Assembly (NCBI RefSeq): GCF_016056305.1
Contig: NZ_JAECZC010000100.1
Coordinates: 1 to 50,181 of the forward strand
Direction of reading: 5' to 3'
Source: Amazonocrinis nigriterrae CENA67
Lineage (GTDB): Bacteria; Cyanobacteriota; Cyanobacteriia; Cyanobacteriales; Nostocaceae
DNA length: 50,181 bases
Position 1 is the stretch's first letter. Every line of letters begins with the position of its first letter. The notes below the pieces were generated by a model. The model made no database searches and was not told the origin of the DNA. It saw only the letters and a program-made list of their open reading frames with translations. The translations under genes and the position numbers were made by a program. Shown here piece by piece: positions 25,522 to 33,991 of this stretch.

Positions 25522-26493
25522 ATGCTTGACTTCTACCAACAACTAGCAACAGCCTTAAATCAAGGCGTCGTAGTTTTAGCCACCGTCACCAGTACCAAAG
25601 GTTCCGTACCGAGAGAAGTAGGCGCGAAAATGTTCATTCGTGCCGATGGAAAAACCCACGGTACAATTGGCGGTGGTGCAACAGAAGCAAAAGTTTATCA
25701 GCAAGCCTTACAAATATTGCACACAGGTGAAAAACAATTTGTAGAAATTGATTTATCAGGTACACCGCAACGAGAAACCCAAGGCATTTGTGGTGGCACA
25801 ATGCTGATATGGTTAGAGTTATGGTTAGGTAGTGAAAGCTTGGATTTAGTCAATCAAATTATAGATATCTTAACATTAGGGCGATCGCTTGCCATTGTCA
25901 CCCCATTTCATCCAGGCAAAAAACCTTATTTAGAAACAACAGATATCCCAAATTTACCACTGGTGAAAAATCATGCTTTAGTAGAACCCTTACTACCGCC
26001 ACCCACACTATTAATTATTGGTGCTGGACATATTGCTATTCCCCTAGCACAGATTGCGAAAATAGCAGGTTTTAAAACTATTGTACAAGACGATCGCCCC
26101 GAATTTGCCACAAAAGAGCGATTTCCCCAAGCAGCTTTAGTGTTAGCACAACCCATAGCCTCAATTCAAGAAATATTACAAAATATTCCTAATTTATACG
26201 TTGCTTTGGTAACTAGGGGTTATACCCAAGATCTAGAAGCTTTAGAAATTTTGTGTCATCTACAAACACAATATATTGGCATGGTTGGCAGTCAAAAACG
26301 AGTTAATACTGTTTACCAAATGTTGCAGACAAAGGGTAAATTACCAGAATTTTGGCAAAGAATATATGCACCAATTGGTTTAGATATTGGTGCTTTAGCA
26401 CCAGAGGAAATTGCGGTTAGTATTTGTGCGGAATTAATTAAAGTTATGCGTGGTGGAACTGGGGTTTCATTATCTGCGAAAATATCAAGCTGA
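25522..26493 (+). CDS. xdhC: XdhC family xanthine dehydrogenase maturation factor
   Basis: A 323-residue protein of the XdhC/CoxI family, which binds molybdenum cofactor, helps its sulfuration and hands it to xanthine dehydrogenase. The N-terminal XdhC/CoxI domain shows ATVTSTKGSVPREVGAKM and GTIGGGATE, then a CGG segment (ICGGTMLIWLE). The C-terminal Rossmann-like domain shows LLIIGAGHIAIPLA near residue 170, and MVGSQKRV. It lies 55 bases behind the xanthine dehydrogenase gene and 58 before a MobA-like gene, as expected for an XDH maturation operon. Confidence 0.92.
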   Translation: MLDFYQQLATALNQGVVVLATVTSTKGSVPREVGAKMFIRADGKTHGTIGGGATEAKVYQQALQILHTGEKQFVEIDLSGTPQRETQGICGGTMLIWLELWLGSESLDLVNQIIDILTLGRSLAIVTPFHPGKKPYLETTDIPNLPLVKNHALVEPLLPPPTLLIIGAGHIAIPLAQIAKIAGFKTIVQDDRPEFATKERFPQAALVLAQPIASIQEILQNIPNLYVALVTRGYTQDLEALEILCHLQTQYIGMVGSQKRVNTVYQMLQTKGKLPEFWQRIYAPIGLDIGALAPEEIAVSICAELIKVMRGGTGVSLSAKISS

Positions 26494-26551
26494 GTAAAAT
26501 TATGAATTTTGACCACGCACCAGACGCAAAGACGCAGAGAGAAACTAGAAA

Positions 26552-27130
26552 ATGGCATATTTTACTATTATCCTTGCCGCAGGTGCATCTACTCGTATGG
26601 GTACTTGTAAAAGTTCCCTACTTTGGCGGGAAGGTAAAACATTATTAACTTATCAGTTGGAACAGTGGTTAAACTTAGGTTTTACACCTTTAGTAGTATT
26701 GGGTTCTCATAATAGCCACAGACAAAAAGATTGTCCTATCGGCAGTTTAGTAGTTATTAATCCTCACACCTCTACAGGCAAAACCTCGTCTTTACTAGCT
26801 GGATTAAATCAAACACCTCCAGACTTTGAAATATTAGCTATTTCCGCAATTGATCAACCAAGAGAATTAAATATTTACCAACAACTATTACAAGCACATG
26901 AAGAAACTTCAGCCTTGATTACTGCACCGACCCATCAAGGTAAAATAGGGCATCCATTGTTATTTGCAAATGACATGCGATCGCACCTAGTAAATATTCG
27001 TGAAGAAACTTTGGGTTTACGCCAAATTATTAAAGACTTTTATCCTCTAATTCACAAAGTAGAATTTCAAAATCCAGATGTATTACTAGACATCAACACA
27101 CCAGAAATTTATCAAAAATATTCAATATAA
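26552..27130 (+). CDS. MobA-like molybdenum cofactor nucleotidyltransferase
   Basis: A 192-residue NTP transferase of the MocA/MobA group, which adds CMP or GMP to molybdenum cofactor. The nucleotide-binding signature LAAGASTRMG is at residues 8-17 with the conserved Lys shortly after (CKSSLLW), and the central AISAIDQPRE corresponds to the DxP metal site. Xanthine dehydrogenases often use the cytosine form, so MocA (CTP) is more likely than MobA, which is inference from the XDH context. It ends the XDH gene row and converges with the GT39 gene. Confidence 0.85.
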   Translation: MAYFTIILAAGASTRMGTCKSSLLWREGKTLLTYQLEQWLNLGFTPLVVLGSHNSHRQKDCPIGSLVVINPHTSTGKTSSLLAGLNQTPPDFEILAISAIDQPRELNIYQQLLQAHEETSALITAPTHQGKIGHPLLFANDMRSHLVNIREETLGLRQIIKDFYPLIHKVEFQNPDVLLDINTPEIYQKYSI

Positions 27131-27132
27131 TA

Positions 27133-27186
27133 CTTTGTGGCTTAGTGCCTTTGTGGTTAAAAATCTTAAACCACAAAGACACAAAG
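27133..27186. terminator. Hairpin between convergent genes, possible bidirectional terminator
   Basis: CTTTGTGGTT (27150-27159) pairs with AACCACAAAG (27169-27178), with outer CTTTGTG/CACAAAG pairs extending the stem. The element is a dispersed cyanobacterial repeat type also seen near 36872-36926. It stands between two converging genes, where a terminator is expected. T-runs are short. Confidence 0.5.
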
Positions 27187-27207
27187 AGTTTTCATTTGTT
27201 GTGCAAA

Positions 27208-28992
27208 TTAAATTCCGTAAGACCGAGGATAAGGCTTGAGGAGTTTTTTAGCTTGATAGACATGAATCACATTAATCACCACCCCACCTCGTTGAATTGG
27301 TACTGTACCAATCTCTATCAGGCTGCTAAAGTGGCTTTGATAACTAGCCATTAAGTCATTTCTGCTAATAAACGGTGCAGTAGTAATATAGAGTGCGTCT
27401 TCTCCTAGCCATTGTTCAGGTTTTGACCAAAAAGCAAAGCCACGCATATCCTTGCCAATATCAAAGCAAGTAATTGGTGTGTTAGTTAGAGGTTTTAGGG
27501 CCATGGCAATGGGCCCACCTAAGTAATAGCGATTTGTAAATATAAAGCTAGATTTCTCTAACGCCGCACTCAAAACCGGAGATTCACCAAAGCCGCGCCG
27601 TAGTTGTTGAATATCAATTAGTTCGGTTGAGGGGTCGTCTTTGGGAGGTAAGAAACCACCCATGAGGGCATATTGACCAGGCTTTTGCACTATTCCTGCT
27701 GTGACTTGCAACAGAAGAATGAGTAAAATGCTACTAATCATAATTCCCGAACCTATCAGCCATCGTCGCACCCAACGCCGCGATCGCTTTTGCCAAGTCA
27801 CAGCTTGTTGCCCTAAAAGCAAAGTTATACCCCAAAAGCCTGGCATAGACCAAGCCGGCAAAATTTGCCGATATCCTCCGATGAAAGTAAAACCGAAAAT
27901 TATGGGCAGTGATACCCATAAAATCAGTAGCTTTGTTGTGTCTGAGTTTTCATTATAAACTCGTGATTGCCGAGAGAAAAATTGAATAACTCGACTGAAG
28001 AGCGATCGCAAACTTAGCCACCAAAGCGGTAATCCTATAGTTGGGAACAGGTAAGCTACTCCAGCCAAACAAACCAGTACTACATTCAACAAATTGTAGC
28101 CACTCTTGGGCACCGCTCGCTCTGATTGAAAACGAAAGGATACCCAATCATGCTGAATGTTCCACAACAAAATTGGCGAGATAGTAATGATAAATAAGCC
28201 TAACGCCAGCCATGCCCAAGGAGAACGCCAAACACAACGATGGCGTGGACTTGTTAAACAAAACCCAATTAACCCCAGACCTAAAACGAAACCGTGATAT
28301 TTACTGAGACAGGCTAATCCAACTAAGATACCAAGCAATGCTAAACGGTAACTAGGGGTGTATGAGTCATACTGAGTTTTATTTAAAGTTAGGAGATGGG
28401 ATGAGGGAGATGAGGGGGATGAGGGGGATTTTAATTGGTTAAGTTCGTCATTTATAAATGTGATATCTTTTGGGAAATGGGTATTAGATGAGCAAGATTG
28501 ATCCTGCAATAGACTGTGATTTTGATTACTTGGTTGGCGAAAAAACTCATCAATTGCACAATATAAACTTGCCGACCAAAAAAACATTAGTGGACTGTCG
28601 GGTAGACTGAGGACACCAAAGCCAATTTGAAAAATTGGACAGATGGTGGCGATCGCTAATGTCAAATTGGCAGCCTTAGCAGAAAATAGTCTCTTGCTAG
28701 CCAAATACAATAACAGCAAACTGCCTGTATGTAAAATCAGCGCTCCTAAGCGAATCGTGAATTGGGATACAACTCCAGTTACCCACGGCCCAAAACCAGT
28801 TGTCAGCGCCACTAGCAGAGGATGATCGAAATAACTCCAATCAAGATGCAGGCTGTAAAGATAGTAATAAGCTTCATCAAAAGTGGGGTAAGAAAAGAAA
28901 GCAATTATGGCTCGAAATAGTAGTCCCCCAACCAGCAAAAAAAGTACTGATTGATGAGTTTTTCGAGCCAACCATTTCTGAATTATTTGCAT
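27208..28992 (-). CDS. Membrane glycosyltransferase, GT39/ArnT type
   Basis: A 594-residue polytopic membrane protein of the dolichyl-phosphate-mannose mannosyltransferase superfamily, transferring a sugar from a polyprenyl-phosphate carrier on the outer face of the cytoplasmic membrane. The first loop has the conserved acidic motif PTFDEAYYY and SYFDHPLLVAL near residues 36-63, and about ten hydrophobic helices follow. A hydrophilic loop near residues 185-200 has an SPSSPSSPSS stretch that is translated intergenic-type repeat. The acceptor (lipid, protein or glycan) cannot be read from the sequence. It is divergent from the small DUF2087 gene, with a 50-base shared promoter region. Confidence 0.85.
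   Translation of the reverse strand: MQIIQKWLARKTHQSVLFLLVGGLLFRAIIAFFSYPTFDEAYYYLYSLHLDWSYFDHPLLVALTTGFGPWVTGVVSQFTIRLGALILHTGSLLLLYLASKRLFSAKAANLTLAIATICPIFQIGFGVLSLPDSPLMFFWSASLYCAIDEFFRQPSNQNHSLLQDQSCSSNTHFPKDITFINDELNQLKSPSSPSSPSSHLLTLNKTQYDSYTPSYRLALLGILVGLACLSKYHGFVLGLGLIGFCLTSPRHRCVWRSPWAWLALGLFIITISPILLWNIQHDWVSFRFQSERAVPKSGYNLLNVVLVCLAGVAYLFPTIGLPLWWLSLRSLFSRVIQFFSRQSRVYNENSDTTKLLILWVSLPIIFGFTFIGGYRQILPAWSMPGFWGITLLLGQQAVTWQKRSRRWVRRWLIGSGIMISSILLILLLQVTAGIVQKPGQYALMGGFLPPKDDPSTELIDIQQLRRGFGESPVLSAALEKSSFIFTNRYYLGGPIAMALKPLTNTPITCFDIGKDMRGFAFWSKPEQWLGEDALYITTAPFISRNDLMASYQSHFSSLIEIGTVPIQRGGVVINVIHVYQAKKLLKPYPRSYGI
28395..28429. repeat. 9-bp-type repeat inside the GT39 gene
   Basis: GATGAGGGG-type units within the coding region, the reverse complement of the CCCCTCATC intergenic repeat at 58-108 and about 29505-29550. 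It encodes an SPS tripeptide repeat in a loop on the minus strand. Confidence 0.85.
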
Positions 28993-29042
28993 TGACTCGA
29001 ATTTCTCCCCTGATTATAAAAAGTAACTTGAATAGCAAAACC

Positions 29043-29312
29043 ATGAATTATTTAACTGAACTCGAAAGGTATCTAGATGAACAAGGACGCATCAAAGAAT
29101 GGCCCTCTAAGCGAAATAAAGGAAAGTTCCAAAAGCTAGTTTTGGAGTACCTAGCGACAAAGTTTGAGGTTGGTGTCATCTATACAGAAAAAGAAGTCAA
29201 CGCACTTTTAAATCATCATCATACCTTCTGTGACCCCGCCATGTTGCGAAGAGAAATGTTTGAAAAAGGATTGATTAACAGAAAACGTGATGGTTCTGCC
29301 TATTGGAAGTAG
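29043..29312 (+). CDS. Small DUF2087 domain protein
   Basis: An 89-residue protein matching the DUF2087 pattern: EWPSKRNKGKFQKLVLEYLATKF, then YTEKEVNALLNHHHTFCDPAMLRREMFEKGLINR and RDGSAYW. DUF2087 is usually the C-terminal part of regulators and is sometimes found alone, with a winged-helix-like fold. The ATG at 29043 is preferred because the 81 codons of open frame upstream are antisense to the GT39 gene. It may be a small transcription factor, perhaps for the divergent GT39 gene, but this is context only. Confidence 0.8.
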   Translation: MNYLTELERYLDEQGRIKEWPSKRNKGKFQKLVLEYLATKFEVGVIYTEKEVNALLNHHHTFCDPAMLRREMFEKGLINRKRDGSAYWK

Positions 29313-29588
29313 GGAATTGGGAATTGGGAATTGGGAATTAGTAGTCTGCCAAGGGAATTTTGTGTTGTGGTCAGCAGAGGTGCAGAGGGGCAGAGGGGCA
29401 GAGGGGAAAGAACTTGTATAAGCCTCTCCTCTGCTCCCCTGCTCCCTTGCTCCTTTGCCTGCCTCCACCTGGCAAATTTGGGTTGGTGAACTATTAGTTT
29501 AGTTATTCTCCCCCTCATCTCCCTCATCTCCCTCATCCCCCTCATCCCTCCAACACCCAACACCCAACACCCAACACCCAAGTTTTGG
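29313..29588. repeat. Cluster of several different tandem repeats
   Basis: Within 276 bases: GGGAATT heptamers (four, about 29311-29339), GCAGAGGGG units (about 29376-29405), CTGCTCCCC/TTGCTCC units (about 29430-29458), CCTCATCTC/CCTCATCCC nonamers (about 29511-29550), and CAACACCC octamers (four, about 29549-29580). No gene is supported here. The unusual mixture suggests a hot spot for repeat accretion between genes. Confidence 0.85.
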
Positions 29589-31067
29589 TCAAAATTGCCG
29601 CGACCAATCACTCGGCCAGCGTTCAACTACAACTTTAGTTTGAGTAAAAAACTCTACTGCGTGGTTGCTTTGTCCGTGCAAGTCGCCAAAAAAGCTTTCT
29701 TTCCAACCGCTAAATGGAAAAAATGCCATAGGTGCAGCAACGCCAATGTTAATACCTATATTACCTGCTTCGGCTTCGTAGCGAAATTTACGAGCTGCTG
29801 CACCGCTACTAGTGAACAAACAAGCCATATTGCCATATTGACCGCTATTTACTAAAGCGATCGCATCATCAATACTATCCAAATGTATCAAACTCAACAC
29901 TGGCCCAAAAATTTCTGTCCGGGCAATTTCTCCTGTTGGATCGACGTTTTGCAAGATTGTGGGACGAATAAAATTACCATTTTCATAACTAGTAATATTT
30001 GCAAATCGCCCATCTACTAAAAGGTTTGCACCTTCATCTGCCCCTTTTTGAATTAATCCCTCAATTCGGGTTTTACTAAGAGCGGTAATTACTGGCCCCA
30101 TTTCTACACCTTGGTCTAAACCATTACCCACTACCCGTTTTTTGGCAGTTTCGGCGATCGCTTCTGTAAATGTATGACGTGCTGCACCGACAGTAACGGC
30201 AATTGAGGCGGCTAAACAGCGCTGTCCCGCACAACCAAAAGCACTATCAGCAGCGATGCGGGTAGTCATTTCTATATCTGCATCTGGCAAGACTATAATC
30301 GGATTTTTCGCGCCCCCTTGACATTGTACCCGTTTACCATTTGCTGCCCCCCGACTATATATGTATTTAGCTACCGGGGTGGAACCTACAAAACTAATTG
30401 CGCGAATTTGGGGATGATCTAAAATTGCATCTACAGCCGCTTTTGCACCGTTGACTAAGTTGACAACTCCTTTGGGTAAACCTGTTTTTTCTAGCAACTC
30501 AAAGATTTTTTGCATCGTCAACGGTACCTTTTCCGAAGGCTTGACAATGTAAGTATTACCGCAAGCGATCGCATAGGGTAAAAACCAAAAGGGAATCATT
30601 CCCGGAAAATTAAATGGACAAATCACCGCTGCCACTCCTAAAGGTTGACGAATCATCATTTCATCAATTCCCCTAGCAATATCTTCTAAGTTAGTTCCCT
30701 GCATCATCATGGGAATACCACAGGCGACTTCGACGTTTTCAATAGCGCGACGCATTTCACCTTTTGACTCAGCCAAGGTTTTACCACATTCGATGGTAAT
30801 CGTGCGGGCTAAATCTTCAAAATGTTCTTCTAGCAAATTCTTGAGTTTAAATAAATACTGCGATCGCTCCGTGGGCGGAGTGCGTCGCCATGTAACAAAA
30901 GCTGCTGCTGCGGCTTCTACCGCTTGATTGACCTCAAATGCAGGTGAAGAGGGAACTTTAGCTAATAATTCTGCGGTGGCTGGGTTGATAACTTCTAAAT
31001 ATTCTGTAGTTTGTGATGCACACCACTGACCATTAATATAGTTGGGTAAAATAGGAATTGTATTCAT
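29589..31067 (-). CDS. mmsA: CoA-acylating methylmalonate-semialdehyde dehydrogenase
   Basis: A 492-residue aldehyde dehydrogenase closest in pattern to MmsA/IolA, converting (methyl)malonate semialdehyde to propionyl- or acetyl-CoA with NAD. Evidence: INGQW, the typical [15 protein letters not shown] start, [20 protein letters not shown], and the active-site segment [12 protein letters not shown] with the catalytic Cys. These residues (QRC rather than QVC) are typical of the MmsA branch. The start is ATG 31067; a 21-residue upstream extension lacks family similarity. No other valine or inositol catabolism genes are near, so it stands alone here. Confidence 0.88.
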   Translation of the reverse strand: MNTIPILPNYINGQWCASQTTEYLEVINPATAELLAKVPSSPAFEVNQAVEAAAAAFVTWRRTPPTERSQYLFKLKNLLEEHFEDLARTITIECGKTLAESKGEMRRAIENVEVACGIPMMMQGTNLEDIARGIDEMMIRQPLGVAAVICPFNFPGMIPFWFLPYAIACGNTYIVKPSEKVPLTMQKIFELLEKTGLPKGVVNLVNGAKAAVDAILDHPQIRAISFVGSTPVAKYIYSRGAANGKRVQCQGGAKNPIIVLPDADIEMTTRIAADSAFGCAGQRCLAASIAVTVGAARHTFTEAIAETAKKRVVGNGLDQGVEMGPVITALSKTRIEGLIQKGADEGANLLVDGRFANITSYENGNFIRPTILQNVDPTGEIARTEIFGPVLSLIHLDSIDDAIALVNSGQYGNMACLFTSSGAAARKFRYEAEAGNIGINIGVAAPMAFFPFSGWKESFFGDLHGQSNHAVEFFTQTKVVVERWPSDWSRQF

Positions 31068-31525
31068 AAAGGCGGCGTTGGATTTGCAGAATATAGATGC
31101 ATCTATATTGATACAGCGACAAACACACATTAGATGCCGTCTCTAAAGAAATGTAAACAAATAGATTAAAAAAGAACAGGGGTTCTCCCCGTTGTAGACG
31201 CGCTTTGCGCGGCTTCCCGCAGGGTAGCAAGTAGCGTCAAACTGGCATGAATTTGAGCGAAGACGCATCAAACACTCGCCTGCAAATAATATCAAGTCCG
31301 GTTAATTACTTACGATATAGTCGCTTTGCCTGGTAATAGATAATAGGTAATGGGTGAGATGTGATGACTAATAGTAGAATCTAATTACCAATTACCAATT
31401 ACCAATTACCAATTACCAATTACCCTTCGGGTTCGCCAGTCGCTCATGGGGGAAACCCCCAAGACCGCGCTGGCTCACCAATTACCAATTCCCAATTCCC
31501 AATTACCAATTCCCAATTCCCAATT
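31068..31525. other. Gene-free region with CAATTAC heptamers split by a 55-base hairpin insert
   Basis: Holds a dispersed palindromic element (GACGCGCTTTGCGCGGCTTCC, near 31196), then a CAATTAC heptamer array (about 31385-31423 and 31479-31527) interrupted by a GC-richer 55-base insert at 31424-31478 (CCTTCGGGTTCGCCAGTCGC ... GCTGGCTCAC). The insert can fold on GGGGG/CCCCC and CCAGTCGC/GCGCTGG. No gene is visible. Confidence 0.75.
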
Positions 31526-31999
31526 ACCGACCTCTACAGATATCATAAGTGTTTAAGCGGACATGATATTACTCCCATTTACGCCATCGATCCCAAAGGT
31601 GCATTTGCTGGCGATGTCTACGAAACTTTGCAGCTAATATTAGCCGGATAGGTACAACCCCAAGACAGTGAAGACTATATTGGACGGGTGAGTTTCCCCG
31701 GACAGTTAACTGACAGAACTGTTGAGTTGTTTTCTGGGCAAGTCGTGCCGGTGGTGACATTACCAAATATTCGAGGGATGTATGGTTGGAAGGTTAACAG
31801 CCTGGTGAGTGTAGCTGTGGAAACTTTGAGTTTTCAACAAGCAAGCGCTGACGAAATCAGGTTGCGAAGATCTCTGAGTAGTTTCTTGCAAAGAGTATAC
31901 TATGATTTGCAGAATTTGGGACAAACTTGTAAAGATAGAGCTTTAAATTTTGCTGCAACTAATGCTTTGCAAGCGAACATGTTATTAGATATACATTAG
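31526..31999 (+). pseudogene. Remnant of a PatG-type protease/DUF C-terminal region
   Basis: A decayed frame with an internal TAG at 31649-31651. Before the stop it reads ...HDITPIYAIDPKGAFAGD...; after it RVSFPGQLTDRTVELFSGQVVPVVTLPNIRGMYGW and FLQRVYYDLQNLGQTCKDRA then NFAATNA. These segments match what I know of the C-terminal domain shared by cyanobactin-maturation PatG-like proteins (YAIEP..., SGQVVPV, RGMY.W, ERVYYELRNLG, YAATNA). The N-terminal part is missing and is replaced by heptamer repeats, so this is a truncated gene fragment. The 31688-31999 part could still be translated as about 103 residues. Confidence 0.65.
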
Positions 32000-32000
32000 C

Positions 32001-32026
32001 AAAACCCCAAGTGACTGGGGTTTTTT
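32001..32026 (+). terminator. Rho-independent terminator after the PatG-like fragment
   Basis: AAAACCCC, an eight-base loop AAGTGACT, then GGGGTTTT and two further T: a perfect 8-bp stem with a T-run, two bases after the pseudogene stop. It also works partly in the other direction because of the leading A-run. Its survival shows the fragment is the true 3' end of a former gene. Confidence 0.9.
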
Positions 32027-32250
32027 ATAGCGATCGCAACTCTACTGCACTCTGATATATCTGCGTAAAATGCTCATCACTTCATCTGGGTTGTCGGTTG
32101 GTTGCAGGAACCAGGGCGGTCGCCTTTGTTATGTCTATAATTATAGTCATTAATGTGTTGATACATCAAAACATTAATGTTGAGTTAGACAAAAAAAATT
32201 GCGATCGCACGGATGAAGGAAAATGTATCTAGGTGTATGAATTACGAATG

Positions 32251-33324
32251 ATGAAAAAGTTAATCAACAAGCCGGAAGACTTTGTACGGGAAAGTCTAGA
32301 AGGAATGGCAATAGCTCATGGTGATTTAATTAAAGTGAATTATCAGCCGACTTTTGTCTATCGAGCTGATGCACCTGTGCAGGGTAAAGTAGCAATTATT
32401 TCTGGTGGTGGCAGTGGACACGAACCCATGCACGCCGGATTTGTGGGGAAAGGTATGCTAGATGCTGCTTGTCCAGGAGAGGTTTTTACTTCACCGACCC
32501 CTGACCAAATGTTAGCAGCAGCAAAGCAAGTAGATGGTGGTGCTGGTATCCTTTATATCGTCAAGAATTACAGCGGCGATGTGATGAACTTTGAGATGGC
32601 GACGGAGTTAGCCCGTAGTGAAGGTATCCGCGTATTGAATATTTTGATTGATGATGATGTCGCTGTGAAGGATAGCCTTTATACCCAAGGACGGCGGGGT
32701 GTGGGAACCACAGTATTAGCTGAGAAAATTTGTGGTGCGGCGGCTGAAGCTGGGTATGATTTAGCACAAATAGCTAATTTGTGCCGACGGGTAAATTTGC
32801 ATGGGCGGAGTATGGGAATTGCCCTCACCTCTTGCACAGTGCCAGCCACAGGAACGCCGACATTTTCTTTAAACGATCAGGAACTAGAAATAGGCATCGG
32901 TATTCACGGCGAACCAGGTAGAGAAAGAATTGCCACCAAGGCAGTAAATGAGATTACTGAAATTTTAGCGACAACAATAATTAATGATGCACCCTATAGG
33001 CGTGTGGTGAGGGAGTGGGATGAAAATCAGGGAGAATGGTTAGACGTAGAACTGGTAGACCCACCCTTGAAAACAGGCGATCGCGTGCTAGCTTTCGTAA
33101 ATGGTATGGGTGGTACTCCTATTTCAGAACTGTATCTTGTTTATCGCCAACTAGCTCAAATCTGTGAACAGCAAGGACTGCAAATTGTGCGAAATTTGAT
33201 TGGTTCTTACATCACTTCTTTAGAAATGCAAGGGTGTTCTATAACCTTACTCAAGTTAGATGACGAAATGATTCAGCTATGGGATGCATCGGTGAAAACA
33301 GCAAGTTTATCTTGGGGACATTGA
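32251..33324 (+). CDS. dhaK: Dihydroxyacetone kinase subunit DhaK
   Basis: A 357-residue DhaK that binds dihydroxyacetone covalently and passes it to the kinase subunit for phosphorylation. It begins [18 protein letters not shown], with the substrate loop [14 protein letters not shown] at residues 51-64 and the hemiaminal-forming His219 in [12 protein letters not shown] 32251 is the likely start, with a second ATG directly before it at 32248. No DhaL (ATPase) or DhaM gene lies next to it, so the partner must be elsewhere. A GCGATCGC site lies in the leader. It converges with a small hypothetical gene five bases away. Confidence 0.93.
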   Translation: MKKLINKPEDFVRESLEGMAIAHGDLIKVNYQPTFVYRADAPVQGKVAIISGGGSGHEPMHAGFVGKGMLDAACPGEVFTSPTPDQMLAAAKQVDGGAGILYIVKNYSGDVMNFEMATELARSEGIRVLNILIDDDVAVKDSLYTQGRRGVGTTVLAEKICGAAAEAGYDLAQIANLCRRVNLHGRSMGIALTSCTVPATGTPTFSLNDQELEIGIGIHGEPGRERIATKAVNEITEILATTIINDAPYRRVVREWDENQGEWLDVELVDPPLKTGDRVLAFVNGMGGTPISELYLVYRQLAQICEQQGLQIVRNLIGSYITSLEMQGCSITLLKLDDEMIQLWDASVKTASLSWGH

Positions 33325-33329
33325 TCTGA

Positions 33330-33653
33330 TCACTGAAACACTGTTTCCAAATTTTGTAACTGACACTTCGCCTCAGCTGTACCTAAACGTTCAATTACTT
33401 GTTCAGCACTCATCAGACGTTTTAAAACTACTTGACCAATTGTAGTATTTACGACTGCTGATGTGGGTTTGACTTCCACAGTTAAAATGACTTCTTCAAC
33501 TCGATAAAGCCATAGCAATTCATTTTTTTCCACTAAACAGATATTCATTCGCTGAATATCTGGTTGGCGTCGCCATGCGGTGATCTGCCATAATCCTTCA
33601 GAAGCCCACACTCTGCCAACAGTCCATCCTTCAGAAAGAAAGAAATATTTCAT
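33330..33653 (-). CDS. Small conserved-looking hypothetical protein
   Basis: A 107-residue protein that I do not recognise. It is Trp-rich in its first third (GWTVGRVW, GLWQITAWRR) and then alternates beta-strand-like segments, with an acidic, Leu-rich C terminus (SAEQVIERLGTAEAK). No signal peptide, membrane segment or metal motif. The ATG is preceded by an A/T-rich leader. It lies tail-to-tail with dhaK. Codon use resembles its cyanobacterial neighbours, so it is probably real. Confidence 0.65.
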   Translation of the reverse strand: MKYFFLSEGWTVGRVWASEGLWQITAWRRQPDIQRMNICLVEKNELLWLYRVEEVILTVEVKPTSAVVNTTIGQVVLKRLMSAEQVIERLGTAEAKCQLQNLETVFQ

Positions 33654-33991
33654 TTTAGTCTCTCGGTTTTAGAGTTTGAACCTGCTGCTGCAACCTTAAG
33701 ATTATCTAGCAACAGGCTAGGTTTTAATGTCAACTACTCACCTATCGAAGCTATTTCATAAAATTATTTCCCTTACAAGTAAAAATTTACGGCAATTTGC
33801 CACGAAGTTTAAAATCTTAATTAATTAATAAAGTTTTTGATTGTGGGGACTGGGGACTGGGGACAGTAGGGTGCGTTAGCCTGCGGCGTAACGCACCCTA
33901 CGAAACTTTTGTAAAAAATTGCGTACTGGAGGCATTGGAGCCAAATATGTAGTATGATGACTGACCGCTGATTTAAAAAAACCTCAATTAT
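33654..33991. other. Gene-free region with a REP-like inverted repeat at 33866-33901
   Basis: GTAGGGTGCGTTA (33866-33878) and its exact complement TAACGCACCCTAC (33889-33901) form a 13-bp stem with a ten-base loop. Just before it are GGGGACT heptamers (about 33845-33864). The same GTGCGTTA/TAACGCAC family appears near 21383 and 41106. The rest shows no recognisable promoter or gene. Confidence 0.75.

Noticed and set aside
28800-29042. Upstream extension of the DUF2087 frame
   Set aside because: It is antisense to the GT39 gene start, while ATG 29043 fits the domain.
29300-29626. Minus-strand frames over the intergenic repeat cluster
   Set aside because: They translate tandem repeats (such as REMREMR) and contain no domain.
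31382-31527. Possible CRISPR array in the CAATTAC repeats
   Set aside because: Units are seven bases with no spacers, and the one interruption is a dispersed hairpin element found elsewhere in the window. No cas gene is present.
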